Positions 25,585-34,891 of a stretch of 64,000 nt of DNA are shown here, piece after piece (within the stretch, counting starts at the first letter, position 1; each line of letters opens with the position of its first letter). Under the pieces are notes generated by a model. It had not been told where the DNA came from, did no database searches, and saw only the letters and a list, made by a program, of their open reading frames with translations. This DNA is from Myxococcota bacterium (GTDB taxonomy: Bacteria > Myxococcota_A > UBA9160 > UBA4427), in assembly GCA_041389495.1 (NCBI GenBank), contig JAWKRT010000001.1:868001-932000 (forward strand), written 5' to 3'. The position numbers and the translations under genes are program-made.

Positions 25585-26829
25585 ATGAGCGCGCGTCGGA
25601 TGCCGGTGGCACAGATCAACGTCGTCGTGATGACGGCGATCGTCTACTACCTCTACTTCGGGATCGAGTTCAACGGCGGGGGGCTGATTCCGGGCTCCGG
25701 GTCGGACTGGCGCGGATTCTTCGCGGCGATCGTTCCGACGCTCGGCGCCGCCGCCGTCTACGTCGCCTGGTTCGCCTTCCAGGTCGTGCTCGAGCGCGCG
25801 CTCCCGGCGCGCATCGTCCAGGGGACGCCCCTTCCCGACGGCTCGCGCCTCGACTACCGCATCAACGGGCTCGCCGCGATGCTCGTCACGCTCGCGTGCG
25901 TGGGCGCCGGGTACGCGGCCGGCGTGCTCGACCTGCCGTGGATCCATCGCGAGTTCGGCTCGCTGATCAGCGTGACGACGCTGTTCTCGTTCGCACTCGC
26001 GTGGTGGATGTGGCGGATCGGGAGGAGGAGCCCGGGCGGGCCGAGCAAGGAGTCGGGGGCCTTCGCGCGCGACTACTTCTACGGCGTCGCGTTGAACCCG
26101 CGCACGCCCGCCCGCACGGGCTTCGACTGGAAGTTCTTCTGCGAGTGCCGGCCGGGCCTGATCGGCTGGATCGTCATCGATCTGGCCATGGCGGCGTCGC
26201 AGTACGAACGCCACGGCTTCGTGACCGCGCCGATGGTCGCGATCGTCGTCCTCCAGGCGGCCTACGTGCTCAACAACTTCCGCAACGAGGCGTGGCTGCT
26301 GACGACGATCGACATCCAGAGCGAGCGCTTCGGGTGGATGCTCGTGTTCGGCGATCTCGTGCTCGTGCCCATGACGTACAGCCTCTCGGCCTACTGGCTC
26401 GTCGACCACTTCCTCGCACCGCCCGCGTGGCACGCGCCCATGGCGCTCTTCGTCGGCGTCGCGGGCTTCGCGATCTTCATCGACTCGAACCTGCAGAAGG
26501 CGCGCTTCCGCCGCGATCCCGACGGCTGCCGCATCTGGGGCAGGCCGGCGGAGTCGATGCCGACGCAGCGCGGGACGCGCCTGCTCTTGTCCGGCTACTG
26601 GGGCATGGCGCGGCACGTCAACTATCTCGGCGACTGGCTGATCGCGCTGTCGTTCGGGCTGACGGCCGGCTTCGGATCGTGGATCCCGTACTTCTACCCG
26701 ACGTGGTTCGCCGTCCTGCTCGTCACGCGCGAGCGGCGCGACGATCGCTGGTGCGCCGCGAAGTACGGCGACGACTGGGAACGCTACAAGCAGCGGGTTC
26801 CGTGGCGGATCGTTCCGGGCGTCTACTGA
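25585..26829 (+). CDS. ERG4/ERG24-family (sterol C14/C24) reductase-like membrane protein
   Basis: A 414-residue membrane protein with about nine hydrophobic segments. The C-terminal third has the family signature: LLLSGYWGMARHVNYLGDWL (333-352), PYFYPTWFAVLLVTRERRDD and the end YKQRVPWRIVPGVY, close to delta-14 and delta-24(28)/delta-7 sterol reductases of eukaryotes and to the few bacterial homologues. These enzymes reduce sterol double bonds with NADPH. The N-terminal two thirds are more diverged. ATG at 25585 has AGGGGA. The gene immediately follows the molybdoenzyme. Whether the substrate is a sterol or another isoprenoid is open. Confidence 0.88.
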   Translation: MSARRMPVAQINVVVMTAIVYYLYFGIEFNGGGLIPGSGSDWRGFFAAIVPTLGAAAVYVAWFAFQVVLERALPARIVQGTPLPDGSRLDYRINGLAAMLVTLACVGAGYAAGVLDLPWIHREFGSLISVTTLFSFALAWWMWRIGRRSPGGPSKESGAFARDYFYGVALNPRTPARTGFDWKFFCECRPGLIGWIVIDLAMAASQYERHGFVTAPMVAIVVLQAAYVLNNFRNEAWLLTTIDIQSERFGWMLVFGDLVLVPMTYSLSAYWLVDHFLAPPAWHAPMALFVGVAGFAIFIDSNLQKARFRRDPDGCRIWGRPAESMPTQRGTRLLLSGYWGMARHVNYLGDWLIALSFGLTAGFGSWIPYFYPTWFAVLLVTRERRDDRWCAAKYGDDWERYKQRVPWRIVPGVY

Positions 26830-26854
26830 GGCGGCGCCCGCGGCGGGAGTCGTC

Positions 26855-28114
26855 TCAGGCCTCCATCTCGAGGCGGACCGCGAACCGGTCCGTGTACTTC
26901 CGGAACCGCTCGCGCAGGTGGCCCGCGTCGAGGCCGAAGTCGGCGAGGTCGTAGTCGATGCGTCCGTGCCGTCCCTGTGGATGGGTGCGTGCGTAGTCGG
27001 CGATCGCCCGCTTCGAGACGTCGTCGAGCGGCTGGCCCGCCTTCGCGTACGCGCGCGCCACCATCGCGTCGCCGTCCGCGACGAGCTCGTGGAACGCGAT
27101 GTCGATCGACTGCGTCGCCGGCCACACGTCGCGGTCGCGGACGCAGGCGTCGAGCATGTCCCCGACGCGATCCACCAGGAAGGCGCCGAGCCCGTGCGGG
27201 TCCGGGTGATCCTGCGCGAGCCGCGCGGTGTACGTCATCATCGTCAGGTACGACGCGACGATGGGCAGCGGGTCGCGATGGTTGATCACGAGCGTCGCGT
27301 CCGGGAACACCTCCGCGAGCACCGGCAGCAGCTCGAGGTGCTGGGGCGTCTTGAGCGCCCAGCGGTCGCCGCCGCGCAGGAACGTGATCGCCTGCAGCGC
27401 GCGCTTCATGTAGCGGTAGCTCGCGGTCTTGTCGCTCTCCTCGTACCACTCGCTGTACGCGCGCAGCGGGCCGGGCGCCTCGAGGTACATCGTCGAGAAG
27501 TCGAGCGCGAGCAGGTCGATCTCCTCGTGCGCGTGGTCCCACGTCATGTCGTGCATCTTGGGGAAGTGCGGCATCGCGCCGTTCACCCACTCGAGCGCGG
27601 CGCGACAGCGCGCGATCCGCGGATCGGTCTCGCGGAAGGGCGCCGGCTCCTCGCCGGGCAGGACCGGCTCGAGGGCCTCCCAGTAGGGGAGCGTGCGCAG
27701 GGCCGGGTCGGCGGCCATCGCGTTGTGCAGATGCGTCGTGCCCGTGCGCGGGAAGCCCGTGATGACGATCGGCCGGGCGATCTCGACGTCCTCGGCTTCG
27801 GGATGTCGCGCGAACAGGTCCTCCACGCACAGACGGTTCCTGAGGAAGCGCAGGATCTCGGCGTGCTTCGACACCCGTCCGAAGGCGGAGAACGGCCGTT
27901 CGCTGCGCAGCGACTCGAGCAACGCCTCGAGGCCCGGTCGGAACGAATCGCTCCCGAAGTCGGACAGGCCCGTCTCGGCGACCGCCTGCGCGCACAGGGC
28001 ATCGATCTCGAAGGAGAGCGTCGGCGCGATCGACTTCGCGGCCTCGAGCTGCTCGCGCACCGCGGGCGCGTGCCGGGGCTCCGCGAGGTCGTCGAGTCGC
28101 GTCGTGCGGGTCAT
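26855..28114 (-). CDS. Sulfotransferase family protein
   Basis: A 419-residue sulfotransferase-like protein. The 5'-phosphosulfate-binding loop GFPRTGTTHLHN is at 120-131, and the 3'-phosphate region is LVINHRDPLPIVASYL further on. Such bacterial proteins are abundant in actinobacterial and myxobacterial genomes and transfer sulfate from PAPS to lipids, sugars or natural products, although many lack proof of activity. It converges with the sterol reductase gene 25 nt away. ATG at 28114 has GGAGG. Confidence 0.9.
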   Translation of the reverse strand: MTRTTRLDDLAEPRHAPAVREQLEAAKSIAPTLSFEIDALCAQAVAETGLSDFGSDSFRPGLEALLESLRSERPFSAFGRVSKHAEILRFLRNRLCVEDLFARHPEAEDVEIARPIVITGFPRTGTTHLHNAMAADPALRTLPYWEALEPVLPGEEPAPFRETDPRIARCRAALEWVNGAMPHFPKMHDMTWDHAHEEIDLLALDFSTMYLEAPGPLRAYSEWYEESDKTASYRYMKRALQAITFLRGGDRWALKTPQHLELLPVLAEVFPDATLVINHRDPLPIVASYLTMMTYTARLAQDHPDPHGLGAFLVDRVGDMLDACVRDRDVWPATQSIDIAFHELVADGDAMVARAYAKAGQPLDDVSKRAIADYARTHPQGRHGRIDYDLADFGLDAGHLRERFRKYTDRFAVRLEMEA

Positions 28115-28463
28115 GCGAAGTCCTCCGCGTGCGCGCCGATCCCGGCGGCTGCGGACGCGCAGTGCAGCACGCCGCGTCGGCGCGCCTCCACTCGCTTCCC
28201 GGCGTCGCCCGCGGTGAACGAGTCGCCCGCGGTTGCAGGGGAAATGGCGCTCCGTCGGCGCGTCGCCGGGGCCTGCTCGACTTTCGGACGGTGCGCGCGC
28301 GCACCGGGCCGGAAATCGAGCCCGTCCCGGTCGGCGTCGCCGACGCGGCGCCGCGTCGCGAGATTCCGCACCAGGTTCGCGCACCTGCGGCGCACCGGTC
28401 GCCCGCGGCGGCGCGCCGGCAAGCGAGTCGGCCTGCGCAGGCGTTCGGTGGTAGGAAGCAGCC
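28115..28463. other. Divergent intergenic region without recognised gene
   Basis: This 349-nt spacer separates the sulfotransferase and SDR genes, which point away from each other, and should hold both promoters. No convincing coding region, terminator or repeat was seen. Confidence 0.6.
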
Positions 28464-29243
28464 ATGTTCCACGGAAGAACGGTGGTGGTGGCGGGCGCGG
28501 GGCCGGGCCTCGGCGAGGAGGTCGCGCGCATCGTGCTCCGCGAGGGCGGCAACGCCGTCCTCGGAGCGCGCGACGAGGAGCGCGTCCGCGCGATCGCGCG
28601 GTCGCTCGACCCGGAGGGCGCGCGCACGCTCGCCCTTCGCTGCGACATCGAGAGCGCACCGGACTGCGAGGGGCTCGTGGCGGCCGCGCTCGAGCGCTTC
28701 GGCCGCGTCGACGGGCTCGCCTGCGTCGCCGCGCGCATCGACGTCCACGGCTCGATCGAGACGACGGCGATCGACGGCTGGCGCGCGGTGATCGAGACCA
28801 ACGTCATCGGCACGGTGCAGATGCTCCAGGCCGCGATTCCCGCGCTCAAGCAACGCGGCGGCGCGGTGGTGATCGTCGGCTCGCAGTCCGAGGTGCAGCC
28901 GAAGCCCGCGCCGACGTTCATCGCCTACGGAGCGAGCAAGGCCGCGATGCACGCGGCCGTGATCTACATGGCGGGCCAGCTCGGCCCCGCCGGCGTTCGC
29001 GTGAACCGCGTCGTGCCGAGCACCATGTGGACGCCGACGCTCGAAGGCTTCGCGAGCCACATGGCGAAGGAGCAGGGCTGCTCGCTCGACGACGTGAAGG
29101 CGAGGTTCTCGGCCGACATGCCGCTCGGTCGCATGCCGACGGGTGCCGAGACGGCGGAGGCCATCGCCTTCCTGCTCTCGGACCGGGCCAGCGCGATCAC
29201 GGGACAGGCGCTGTTCGTGAACTCGGGGGAGTGGATGGCGTGA
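28464..29243 (+). CDS. SDR family oxidoreductase
   Basis: A 259-residue classical-length SDR. The cofactor motif is atypical, AGAGPGLG at 10-17 instead of TGxxxGxG, and the usual NNAG segment reads CVAA near 87-90. The catalytic Ser140 and Tyr155/Lys159 (YGASK) are intact. The C-terminal GQALFVNSGEWMA matches the common GxxxxVDGG end only loosely. A functional reductase with altered cofactor pocket is the best reading. A TetR gene follows about 130 nt downstream and may regulate it. Confidence 0.85.
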   Translation: MFHGRTVVVAGAGPGLGEEVARIVLREGGNAVLGARDEERVRAIARSLDPEGARTLALRCDIESAPDCEGLVAAALERFGRVDGLACVAARIDVHGSIETTAIDGWRAVIETNVIGTVQMLQAAIPALKQRGGAVVIVGSQSEVQPKPAPTFIAYGASKAAMHAAVIYMAGQLGPAGVRVNRVVPSTMWTPTLEGFASHMAKEQGCSLDDVKARFSADMPLGRMPTGAETAEAIAFLLSDRASAITGQALFVNSGEWMA

Positions 29244-29377
29244 GCGGCGCGGAGGGCGGGGTGGATCCCGCTTGTTCCGCCCGCGAGGTGCATGCAGAAT
29301 CGCCCGGCCGGATCGGGGAGCCGGACCGGGATGCGCGCCCCTCCCGAGCCGTGCCATCCGCGCGCGCCGGGGGTCCC

Positions 29378-30046
29378 GTGGCGAACGAGCGTGGCGACAA
29401 CCTCACCCCGCGCCGCCAGCCGACGCAAGGCCGCGCGCGCGTGCTCATCACGGCGATCCGCCAGGCGGCGCGCGAGATCCTCGCGGCCGAAGGCCCCGAC
29501 GCATTGACGACGAACCGCGTCGCGGATCGCGCCGGCGTCTCGATCGGCTCCCTCTACCACTACTACGCGAACAAGGAATCGATCGTCGCCGACATCTTCG
29601 AGGAGGAGGTGCAGGCGCTCCAGCGCGACATCGACGACCTCGCGCACGGCGTCGAGCTGAGCGATCTACCGCTCCCGCGCGCGCTCTCCGAGTACGTCGC
29701 GATGGTGTTCCGACACCGGCGGCGCTTCGCGAACATCCACCGGGAGTTCGTTCGCGACTTCGGCACGCGGTTCGAGCTCCCCTCCCGTCGCTCGCCCGAT
29801 GGACGCACGTACGAGGAGATCACCGTCGCGTGGCTCGTCGATCTCGTGGCCGACAACCGGCACGCGACCGGCGTCTCCGATCCCGAGGTGGCGGCCCACA
29901 TGCTCGTGCTGCTGGCGGACGGCTTCGCGCGCGCGACCGCCGAGGAACGCCTGCCCGACATCGCCGAGAGCGAGATCTGCGAAGGCCTCGTGCGCGCGAT
30001 GCTCGGCTACCTCGGCTTCCGCCCCGAGCTCGCGGCGCGCTCCTGA
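29378..30046 (+). CDS. TetR/AcrR family transcriptional regulator
   Basis: A 222-residue TetR regulator. The N-terminal helix-turn-helix is at about 35-65 (TTNRVADRAGVSIGSLYHYY then ANKESIVADIF). The C-terminal ligand domain is diverged. Start is taken as the GTG at 29378 preceded by GGGGG; in-frame GTGs at 29351 and 29286 are possible. No operator could be assigned. It likely controls neighbouring lipid-type genes. Confidence 0.85.
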   Translation: MANERGDNLTPRRQPTQGRARVLITAIRQAAREILAAEGPDALTTNRVADRAGVSIGSLYHYYANKESIVADIFEEEVQALQRDIDDLAHGVELSDLPLPRALSEYVAMVFRHRRRFANIHREFVRDFGTRFELPSRRSPDGRTYEEITVAWLVDLVADNRHATGVSDPEVAAHMLVLLADGFARATAEERLPDIAESEICEGLVRAMLGYLGFRPELAARS

Positions 30047-30689
30047 CGCCGCCTCGGGCGGCGCGGCCACGCGGCGAACCGGCACGACGTCACGATCGCC
30101 TGCCGCAGGAGCCGAACGAAGAGGACGACTGGCGCGCGAATGCAGCCGATAGAGTTCGGCACCGACTGCCCGACGAGCACCTCGAGGCCACGCGAAGCCT
30201 GCCGCTCGATCGCGGTGACGGCGCACGGGGCGGACGTGCCGACTCGCTGGTGACCGAGTGGGTGCATCCGTCGCAGGCGCGCGGCCTGCCCGACGAAGTC
30301 CTTCTTCGGTGGGTCGAGATCGCCGTCGACGAGCTGCGCGAGCACGCCGAGACGAGCCGCGCACTCGACTGGCCACGCCGAGCCGCCGCGGAAACCGTTC
30401 GCTGCCAACGTCGCGCAGCCCGTCTCTCGTCCGCGCGCCGCGCCGTCGGGGTCCCGCCGGCCCGGCTCCGCGCCGAACTGCGGAGGGCCTGGGCGCGGCA
30501 AACGAGCGGGCTGCCGGGCCTTGCGCTCTGCGACGTTGCGGCGCTTCGCGGCGAGCCCGCAGCCGCGGTGCTCTCGGTACCCCAGGTCAAGCACGCGTTC
30601 CCACGTGCCCGAGTGCTGCACCAGGCAGCCAATGGCTGCAGTCGGCGCCCGCAGCGACAGCCGCGAAACGCACGGCTCTTCGGATTCAT
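30047..30689. other. Long non-coding or undetermined stretch
   Basis: These 643 nt between the TetR gene and tRNA-Arg hold open frames on both strands but none has a good start, ribosome site or recognisable motif. One plus-strand piece (SLVTEWVHPSQARGLPDEV near 30240-30300) looks protein-like and might be a remnant. Nothing firmer can be said. Confidence 0.5.
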
Positions 30690-30766
30690 TGGTGCGCCGG
30701 GAGGGATTCGAACCCCCGACCCTCAGGTTCGAAGCCTGATGCTCTATCCAGCTGAGCTACCGGCGC
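30690..30766 (-). tRNA. tRNA-Arg (anticodon TCG)
   Basis: A full cloverleaf is readable on the minus strand: acceptor GCGCCGG pairs with CCGGCGC, followed by A and an encoded CCA. The anticodon stem TCAGG/CCTGA encloses loop CTTCGAA with anticodon TCG, reading CGA codons. The T arm carries GGTTCGAATCC. It is 77 nt long including CCA. Confidence 0.95.
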
Positions 30767-30822
30767 GCGGAGGTGGCGCGGAGGATAGCGGCGCGGGCCT
30801 GCGCGTCACGCGGCGGTGCGCG

Positions 30823-32040
30823 TCACGCGGGCGTGCGCGGGGCGAAGCGCAGGGGCAGGGCTTCCATCCTGTGGACGGTGACGCGCGGGGTCCAGCGGGG
30901 CTCGGCGAGGAGCTCGAGGTCGTCGCAGGTGGCGACGAGGGTGGCGAGGGCTTCCTGGAGCTCGCAGCGGGCGAGGGCCTGGCCGAGGCAGAAGTGGTCG
31001 CCGAGGGAGAAGGTGAGCGACCACTGGCGCGGGTCGCGCGCGGGGTCGAAGCGGTCGGGGTCGGGGTAGCGGCGCGGGTCGCGGTTGGGCGCGCCGATCG
31101 GGATCGCGACGGGCTCGCCGGCGGCGAAGTCGAGGCCGAAGGCGCGGTGGGCGCGGACGGCCTTCTTGCCGATCGCGAAGAAGCCGGGCCGCATGCGCAG
31201 CACCTCTTCGGCGGTCGAGCGCTTCCAGCGCTCGGGGTCGCGGCGGAGGGCGTCGGCGGCCTCGGGGTGCCTCGTTAGTTCGAGCGCGCCGCTCGCGATG
31301 ACGCTCGCCGTGGTCTCGATCGCGCCGCCGAACAGGTTCGAGAAGAGCACGACGAGCTCGTGGTGCGAGAGCGCGTCGCCGCCGTCCTCGGCCGCGATCA
31401 GGTGGCCGAGCAGGTCGTCGCGCGGCTCGGCGCGGCGGCGCTCGTAGAGCTCGCCGACGAACTCCATCATGGCGGCGAACGTGGCGTTCGCGGTGGCGCG
31501 CACCTCGGGCGTGACGTTCGGACCGAAGGCGTCGACGGCGCCGCTGCCCATGCGCTTCGCGACCTCGAGCGCCTCGCCGAGCTCGATGCCGAGGAAGTCG
31601 GTGATGGCGAGGAACGGGAGCCGGCGCGCGAAGTCGGCGACGACGTCGAGCTGGCCGGCGTCGCGGTGCGCGTCGAGCAGCGCGCGGGCGTGGGCGCGGA
31701 TGCGCGGCCGCAGCGCGTCGACGCTGCGGTGGGTGAGCGCCCGCGAGACGAGCGCGCGCAGGCGCGCGTGCGGCGCGCCGTTCAGCGCGCCGAGCGAACT
31801 CCTGCGCCACTCCCAGAGCGGGTCGCCCGGCGCGAAGCCGCGCGCGGCGATGAACTCGAGCCCCTCGTTCTCGAAGTCGCCGCTCTTGAGCAGCGCCTCG
31901 CAGTCGGCGAACCGGAGGACGGCCTTCGTGCCGGCGTCGGTCGCGGCCGTGCGGTGCTCCTCGCGCAGGCGCGCGAGCACGGGGTACGGGTCCTGCCAGA
32001 ACGCGGCGTCGGCGAGCGGGATCACGGGCGCGTCGGGCAT
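30823..32040 (-). CDS. Cytochrome P450
   Basis: A 405-residue bacterial class I P450. The oxygen-binding I-helix reads GGAIETT, the ExxR motif is EEVLR, and the haem ligand is Cys351 in FSLGDHFCLG. It is soluble, with no membrane anchor, and needs ferredoxin partners that are not encoded nearby. Substrate is unknown; many relatives in such genomes act on steroids, fatty acids or terpenoids. The gene is monocistronic, divergent from the surface-carbohydrate gene and downstream of nothing on its strand. Confidence 0.93.
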   Translation of the reverse strand: MPDAPVIPLADAAFWQDPYPVLARLREEHRTAATDAGTKAVLRFADCEALLKSGDFENEGLEFIAARGFAPGDPLWEWRRSSLGALNGAPHARLRALVSRALTHRSVDALRPRIRAHARALLDAHRDAGQLDVVADFARRLPFLAITDFLGIELGEALEVAKRMGSGAVDAFGPNVTPEVRATANATFAAMMEFVGELYERRRAEPRDDLLGHLIAAEDGGDALSHHELVVLFSNLFGGAIETTASVIASGALELTRHPEAADALRRDPERWKRSTAEEVLRMRPGFFAIGKKAVRAHRAFGLDFAAGEPVAIPIGAPNRDPRRYPDPDRFDPARDPRQWSLTFSLGDHFCLGQALARCELQEALATLVATCDDLELLAEPRWTPRVTVHRMEALPLRFAPRTPA

Positions 32041-32142
32041 GCGCGCCTTGTATCACCCTCCGCGAACCGGGAGCTAGCCTCGCGCCGCGCGATCGGCGCA
32101 GTTCGCGCCGCGCTGCCACCGAGGCGAGGAGCACGACGTCGC

Positions 32143-33492
32143 GTGACCGCCTGCACGCTGATGATTCCGGTCGAGAACGCGGCGCGCGAGCTCGACGCGA
32201 AGCTCCTGCTCGCGGCCGTCGCCGCGGAGCGCGGCTTTCCCGTCGTGCTCGGGTCGCGGCCGCACCTGCACTACGCGCTCCACCGCATCCCGCGCGGCGT
32301 GATGCTCGCGAAGAGCGTGCGCAAGCCGTCGCGCGTCGTGTTCCGCATCGCGCGCGAGCTCGGGCACGACGTCGTCGCGTTCGACGAGGAGGCACTCGTC
32401 CGCCCACCCGAGCCCGAGTACGTCGCGCGGCGGCTCGACGCGCGCGCCGTGCGGCGCGTGTCGCACCTGCTCTGCTGGGGCGAGGACGACGCCGACGTGC
32501 TCCGCCGCTACGCGCCCGCGCGCGGCATCCCGCTGCACGTCACGGGCAACGCGCGCGCCGACCTGCTGCGCCCGGAGCTGCGCGCCTACCTCGAGCCCGA
32601 CGTGCGCGCGCTGCGCGCGCGCCACGGCGACTTCGTGCTCGTCGCGTCGAGCTTCGCCGCGGTGCAGCAGCGCGTCGACCCGCTGGGCGACGTGCCGACG
32701 GGCGCCTACTGGGAGGCGCGCGCGCGCCACCGCGCGGAGCTGCTCGCGCGCTTCGAGGCCCTCGCGCCAGCGCTCGCGAAGGCGCTGCCGGGCGTGCGCA
32801 TCGTCGTGCGCCCGCACCCGGCCGAGAGCCGCGCGCGCTGGGATGCGCTCGCGCGCGCCGCGCACGGCGTCGTCGTCGACGAGTCGGGGAGCGCGCTCGC
32901 TGCCGCGCTCGCGGCGCGCGCCGTCGTCCACAACGGCTCGACGGCCGGGCTCGAGGCCGCGCTCGCCGGCGCACGCGTCGTCGCCTATCAGCCGGTCGCG
33001 CGCGAAGGGCTCGACGCGGCGCTTCCCGACGCGGTGTCGGAGCGCGCGTCGACGGAGGAGGAGGTCGTCGCGGCGGTCGCGCGCGCGGCCGCGCGCGCCG
33101 CGCCGTGCGCGCCGGTCGACGTCGAGCGCCACATCGCCTCGCTGCGGGGCCCGCTCGCGTGCGACCGCATCGTCGACGTGCTCGTCGAGGCCGGCTACCG
33201 GGAAGGGCCGCGGCGCGCGCGCCACGCGCTGCTCGCGGCGAAGGGCGCGATCAACGCGGTCGGGCGGCGCTGGCTGAAGGAGCGCGACCGCGATCGGCCC
33301 GGGCACCGCCGCAGCGCGGCCCACCACGCGCACCGCTTCCCGCCCGTCGCCGCGGCGGAGCTGCAGGCGCGCGTCGATCGGCTCGCCGCCGCGCTCGGGC
33401 GCTTCGCGGGCGTGCGCGTCGCCGCGCGCGGCGAGCCGCTCTTCGACGTGCGCGTCGACGAGCACGCCGGGGGCCCGCGATCTGGCGCATAA
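32143..33492 (+). CDS. Surface carbohydrate biosynthesis protein-like
   Basis: A 449-residue protein that resembles the family annotated as surface carbohydrate biosynthesis proteins, a glycosyltransferase-B-like fold. Landmarks are PVENAARELDAKLLLA near the start, VTGNARADLLRP, VVRPHPAESRARW and the conserved HNGSTAGLEAALAGARVVAY near 265-285, the type of motif that binds nucleotide sugars. A role in polysaccharide assembly is inferred. The GTG at 32143 has AGGAG 11 nt upstream; an ATG at 32161 is an alternative without a ribosome site. The gene stands alone. Confidence 0.75.
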   Translation: MTACTLMIPVENAARELDAKLLLAAVAAERGFPVVLGSRPHLHYALHRIPRGVMLAKSVRKPSRVVFRIARELGHDVVAFDEEALVRPPEPEYVARRLDARAVRRVSHLLCWGEDDADVLRRYAPARGIPLHVTGNARADLLRPELRAYLEPDVRALRARHGDFVLVASSFAAVQQRVDPLGDVPTGAYWEARARHRAELLARFEALAPALAKALPGVRIVVRPHPAESRARWDALARAAHGVVVDESGSALAAALAARAVVHNGSTAGLEAALAGARVVAYQPVAREGLDAALPDAVSERASTEEEVVAAVARAAARAAPCAPVDVERHIASLRGPLACDRIVDVLVEAGYREGPRRARHALLAAKGAINAVGRRWLKERDRDRPGHRRSAAHHAHRFPPVAAAELQARVDRLAAALGRFAGVRVAARGEPLFDVRVDEHAGGPRSGA

Positions 33493-33526
33493 TGCCGGGC
33501 CCACTCCGCAGGAGCCCGCACGCCGC

Positions 33527-34393
33527 ATGAAGTTCGTCCTCTCCGCCGCCTTCCAGCCGCTCGACGAGCTGGCCCCGATCGCCCAGGCCGCCGACGCGCA
33601 CGGCTACGAGGCGATGGCCTTCTCCGACCACGTCGCCTATCCCGAGGTGATCGACACGCCCTATCCCTATACGGAGGACGGCTCGCGCCGCTACGACGAG
33701 ACGTCGCCGTTCCCCGACCCGTGGGTCGCGATCGGCGCGCTCGCGGCGGTGACGAAGCGCCTGCGCTTCACGAACAACGTGTTCGTGCTCGCGATGCGCA
33801 ACCCGTTCATCGCGGCGAAGACGATCGGCACGGCGTCGCTGCTCTCGAAGGGGCGCGTCACGCTGACGATCGGCGTCGGCTGGTCGAAGGTCGAGTTCGA
33901 GATGGCGGGGCAGGAGTTCCGCGCGCGCGGCCGGCGCACGGACGAGATGGTCGAGGTGATGCGCAAGCTGTGGAGCGGCGACTGGGTCGAGCACCGCGGC
34001 GAGTTCTACGACTTCCCGCGCACGAAGATGCCGCCGGCGCCCGAGCACCCGATCCCCATCTGGGTGGGCGGCTTCTCGGAGCCGGCGCTCCGCCGCGCGG
34101 CGCGCAACGACGGCTGGCTCTCCGATCTCCAGACGAGCGCCGACATCGCGCGCTGCATCGAGCGCGTGCGCGCCTACCGCGCCGAGATGGGCCGCGCGCA
34201 CCTGCCGCTCGACGTCATGGCGAGCCCGAGCGACGCGTTCACCGTCGATGGCTTCCGCAAGCTCGAGGACCAGGGCGTGACGCACATCCTCACGATGCCC
34301 TGGGTCTTCTACGGCGGCCTCACCGACGACCCGCAGCGCAAGCTCGACGGCCTGCGCCGCTTCGCGGACGACGTCGTCGCGAAGATGGTCTGA
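33527..34393 (+). CDS. LLM-class (F420-dependent-type) oxidoreductase
   Basis: A 288-residue bacterial-luciferase-like TIM-barrel flavoprotein close to the TIGR03619 group: AMAFSDHVAYPE near 30-41, a variable loop, TLTIGVGWSKVEFEMAG near 117-133 and PIWVGGFSEPALRRAAR near 180-196. The family uses F420 or FMN to reduce or oxidise small molecules. Its F420 use cannot be proven without biosynthesis genes in view. It begins a plus-strand run with a VOC protein 54 nt later and a secernin-like peptidase. Confidence 0.88.
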   Translation: MKFVLSAAFQPLDELAPIAQAADAHGYEAMAFSDHVAYPEVIDTPYPYTEDGSRRYDETSPFPDPWVAIGALAAVTKRLRFTNNVFVLAMRNPFIAAKTIGTASLLSKGRVTLTIGVGWSKVEFEMAGQEFRARGRRTDEMVEVMRKLWSGDWVEHRGEFYDFPRTKMPPAPEHPIPIWVGGFSEPALRRAARNDGWLSDLQTSADIARCIERVRAYRAEMGRAHLPLDVMASPSDAFTVDGFRKLEDQGVTHILTMPWVFYGGLTDDPQRKLDGLRRFADDVVAKMV

Positions 34394-34447
34394 GCCCGCG
34401 CGCAGGGAGACGCCGCGCGCGGAGCGCGCGCACGCCAGGAGGCCACC

Positions 34448-34891
34448 GTGCCCGTCGTCGACATCACGCGCTTCGATCACGTCTCGCTCCACGTCCGCGA
34501 CATGGAGGCGTCGCTGCGGTTCTACCGCGACGCGCTCGGCATGCAGGTGATCTTCGAGGAGGCGATCGCCGGCGCGAACCTCGACGCGGTGATGAAGCGC
34601 GGCGGCGCGTCGGGGCGGATGGTCGGCCTGCGCGTGCCGGGCGGCGACGCGATGATCGAGCTCATTCAGGGCGTGCGGAAGGTCAACGACGACCCGGGCA
34701 CGCTCGACAGCCTGATCTTCTCGCTGCGCGTCGCCGACGCCGACGCCGCGCACGCGAAGCTCACGGCGGCCGGCATCGCGCCGCAGCAGCCCGTCCAGCA
34801 GTTCGGCGACACGGTGAAGCTCTTCTTCGTCGTCGACCCGGACGGCCGGCGCATCGAGTTCCTCGAGGCGCTCGCCGGAGCGAAGCACTGA
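34448..34891 (+). CDS. VOC (glyoxalase/dioxygenase fold) family protein
   Basis: A 147-residue protein with two betaalphabetabetabeta modules: FDHVSLHVRDMEASLRFYRD at 11-30 and a matching second half (SLRVADADAAHAKL, then FFVVDPDGRRIEFLEAL). His13 and Glu near 139 fit metal-ligand positions. It resembles methylmalonyl-CoA epimerase-type VOC proteins. Its TGA overlaps the ATG of the next gene by one nucleotide. Confidence 0.88.
   Translation: MPVVDITRFDHVSLHVRDMEASLRFYRDALGMQVIFEEAIAGANLDAVMKRGGASGRMVGLRVPGGDAMIELIQGVRKVNDDPGTLDSLIFSLRVADADAAHAKLTAAGIAPQQPVQQFGDTVKLFFVVDPDGRRIEFLEALAGAKH

Noticed and set aside
23032..26616. 1194-codon minus-strand open frame
   Set aside because: Antisense to the molybdoenzyme and sterol reductase, which have clear motifs; it has none.
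30258..30755. Protein ending GRDSNPRPSGSKPD
   Set aside because: This familiar peptide is a translation of the tRNA-Arg gene, not a real protein.
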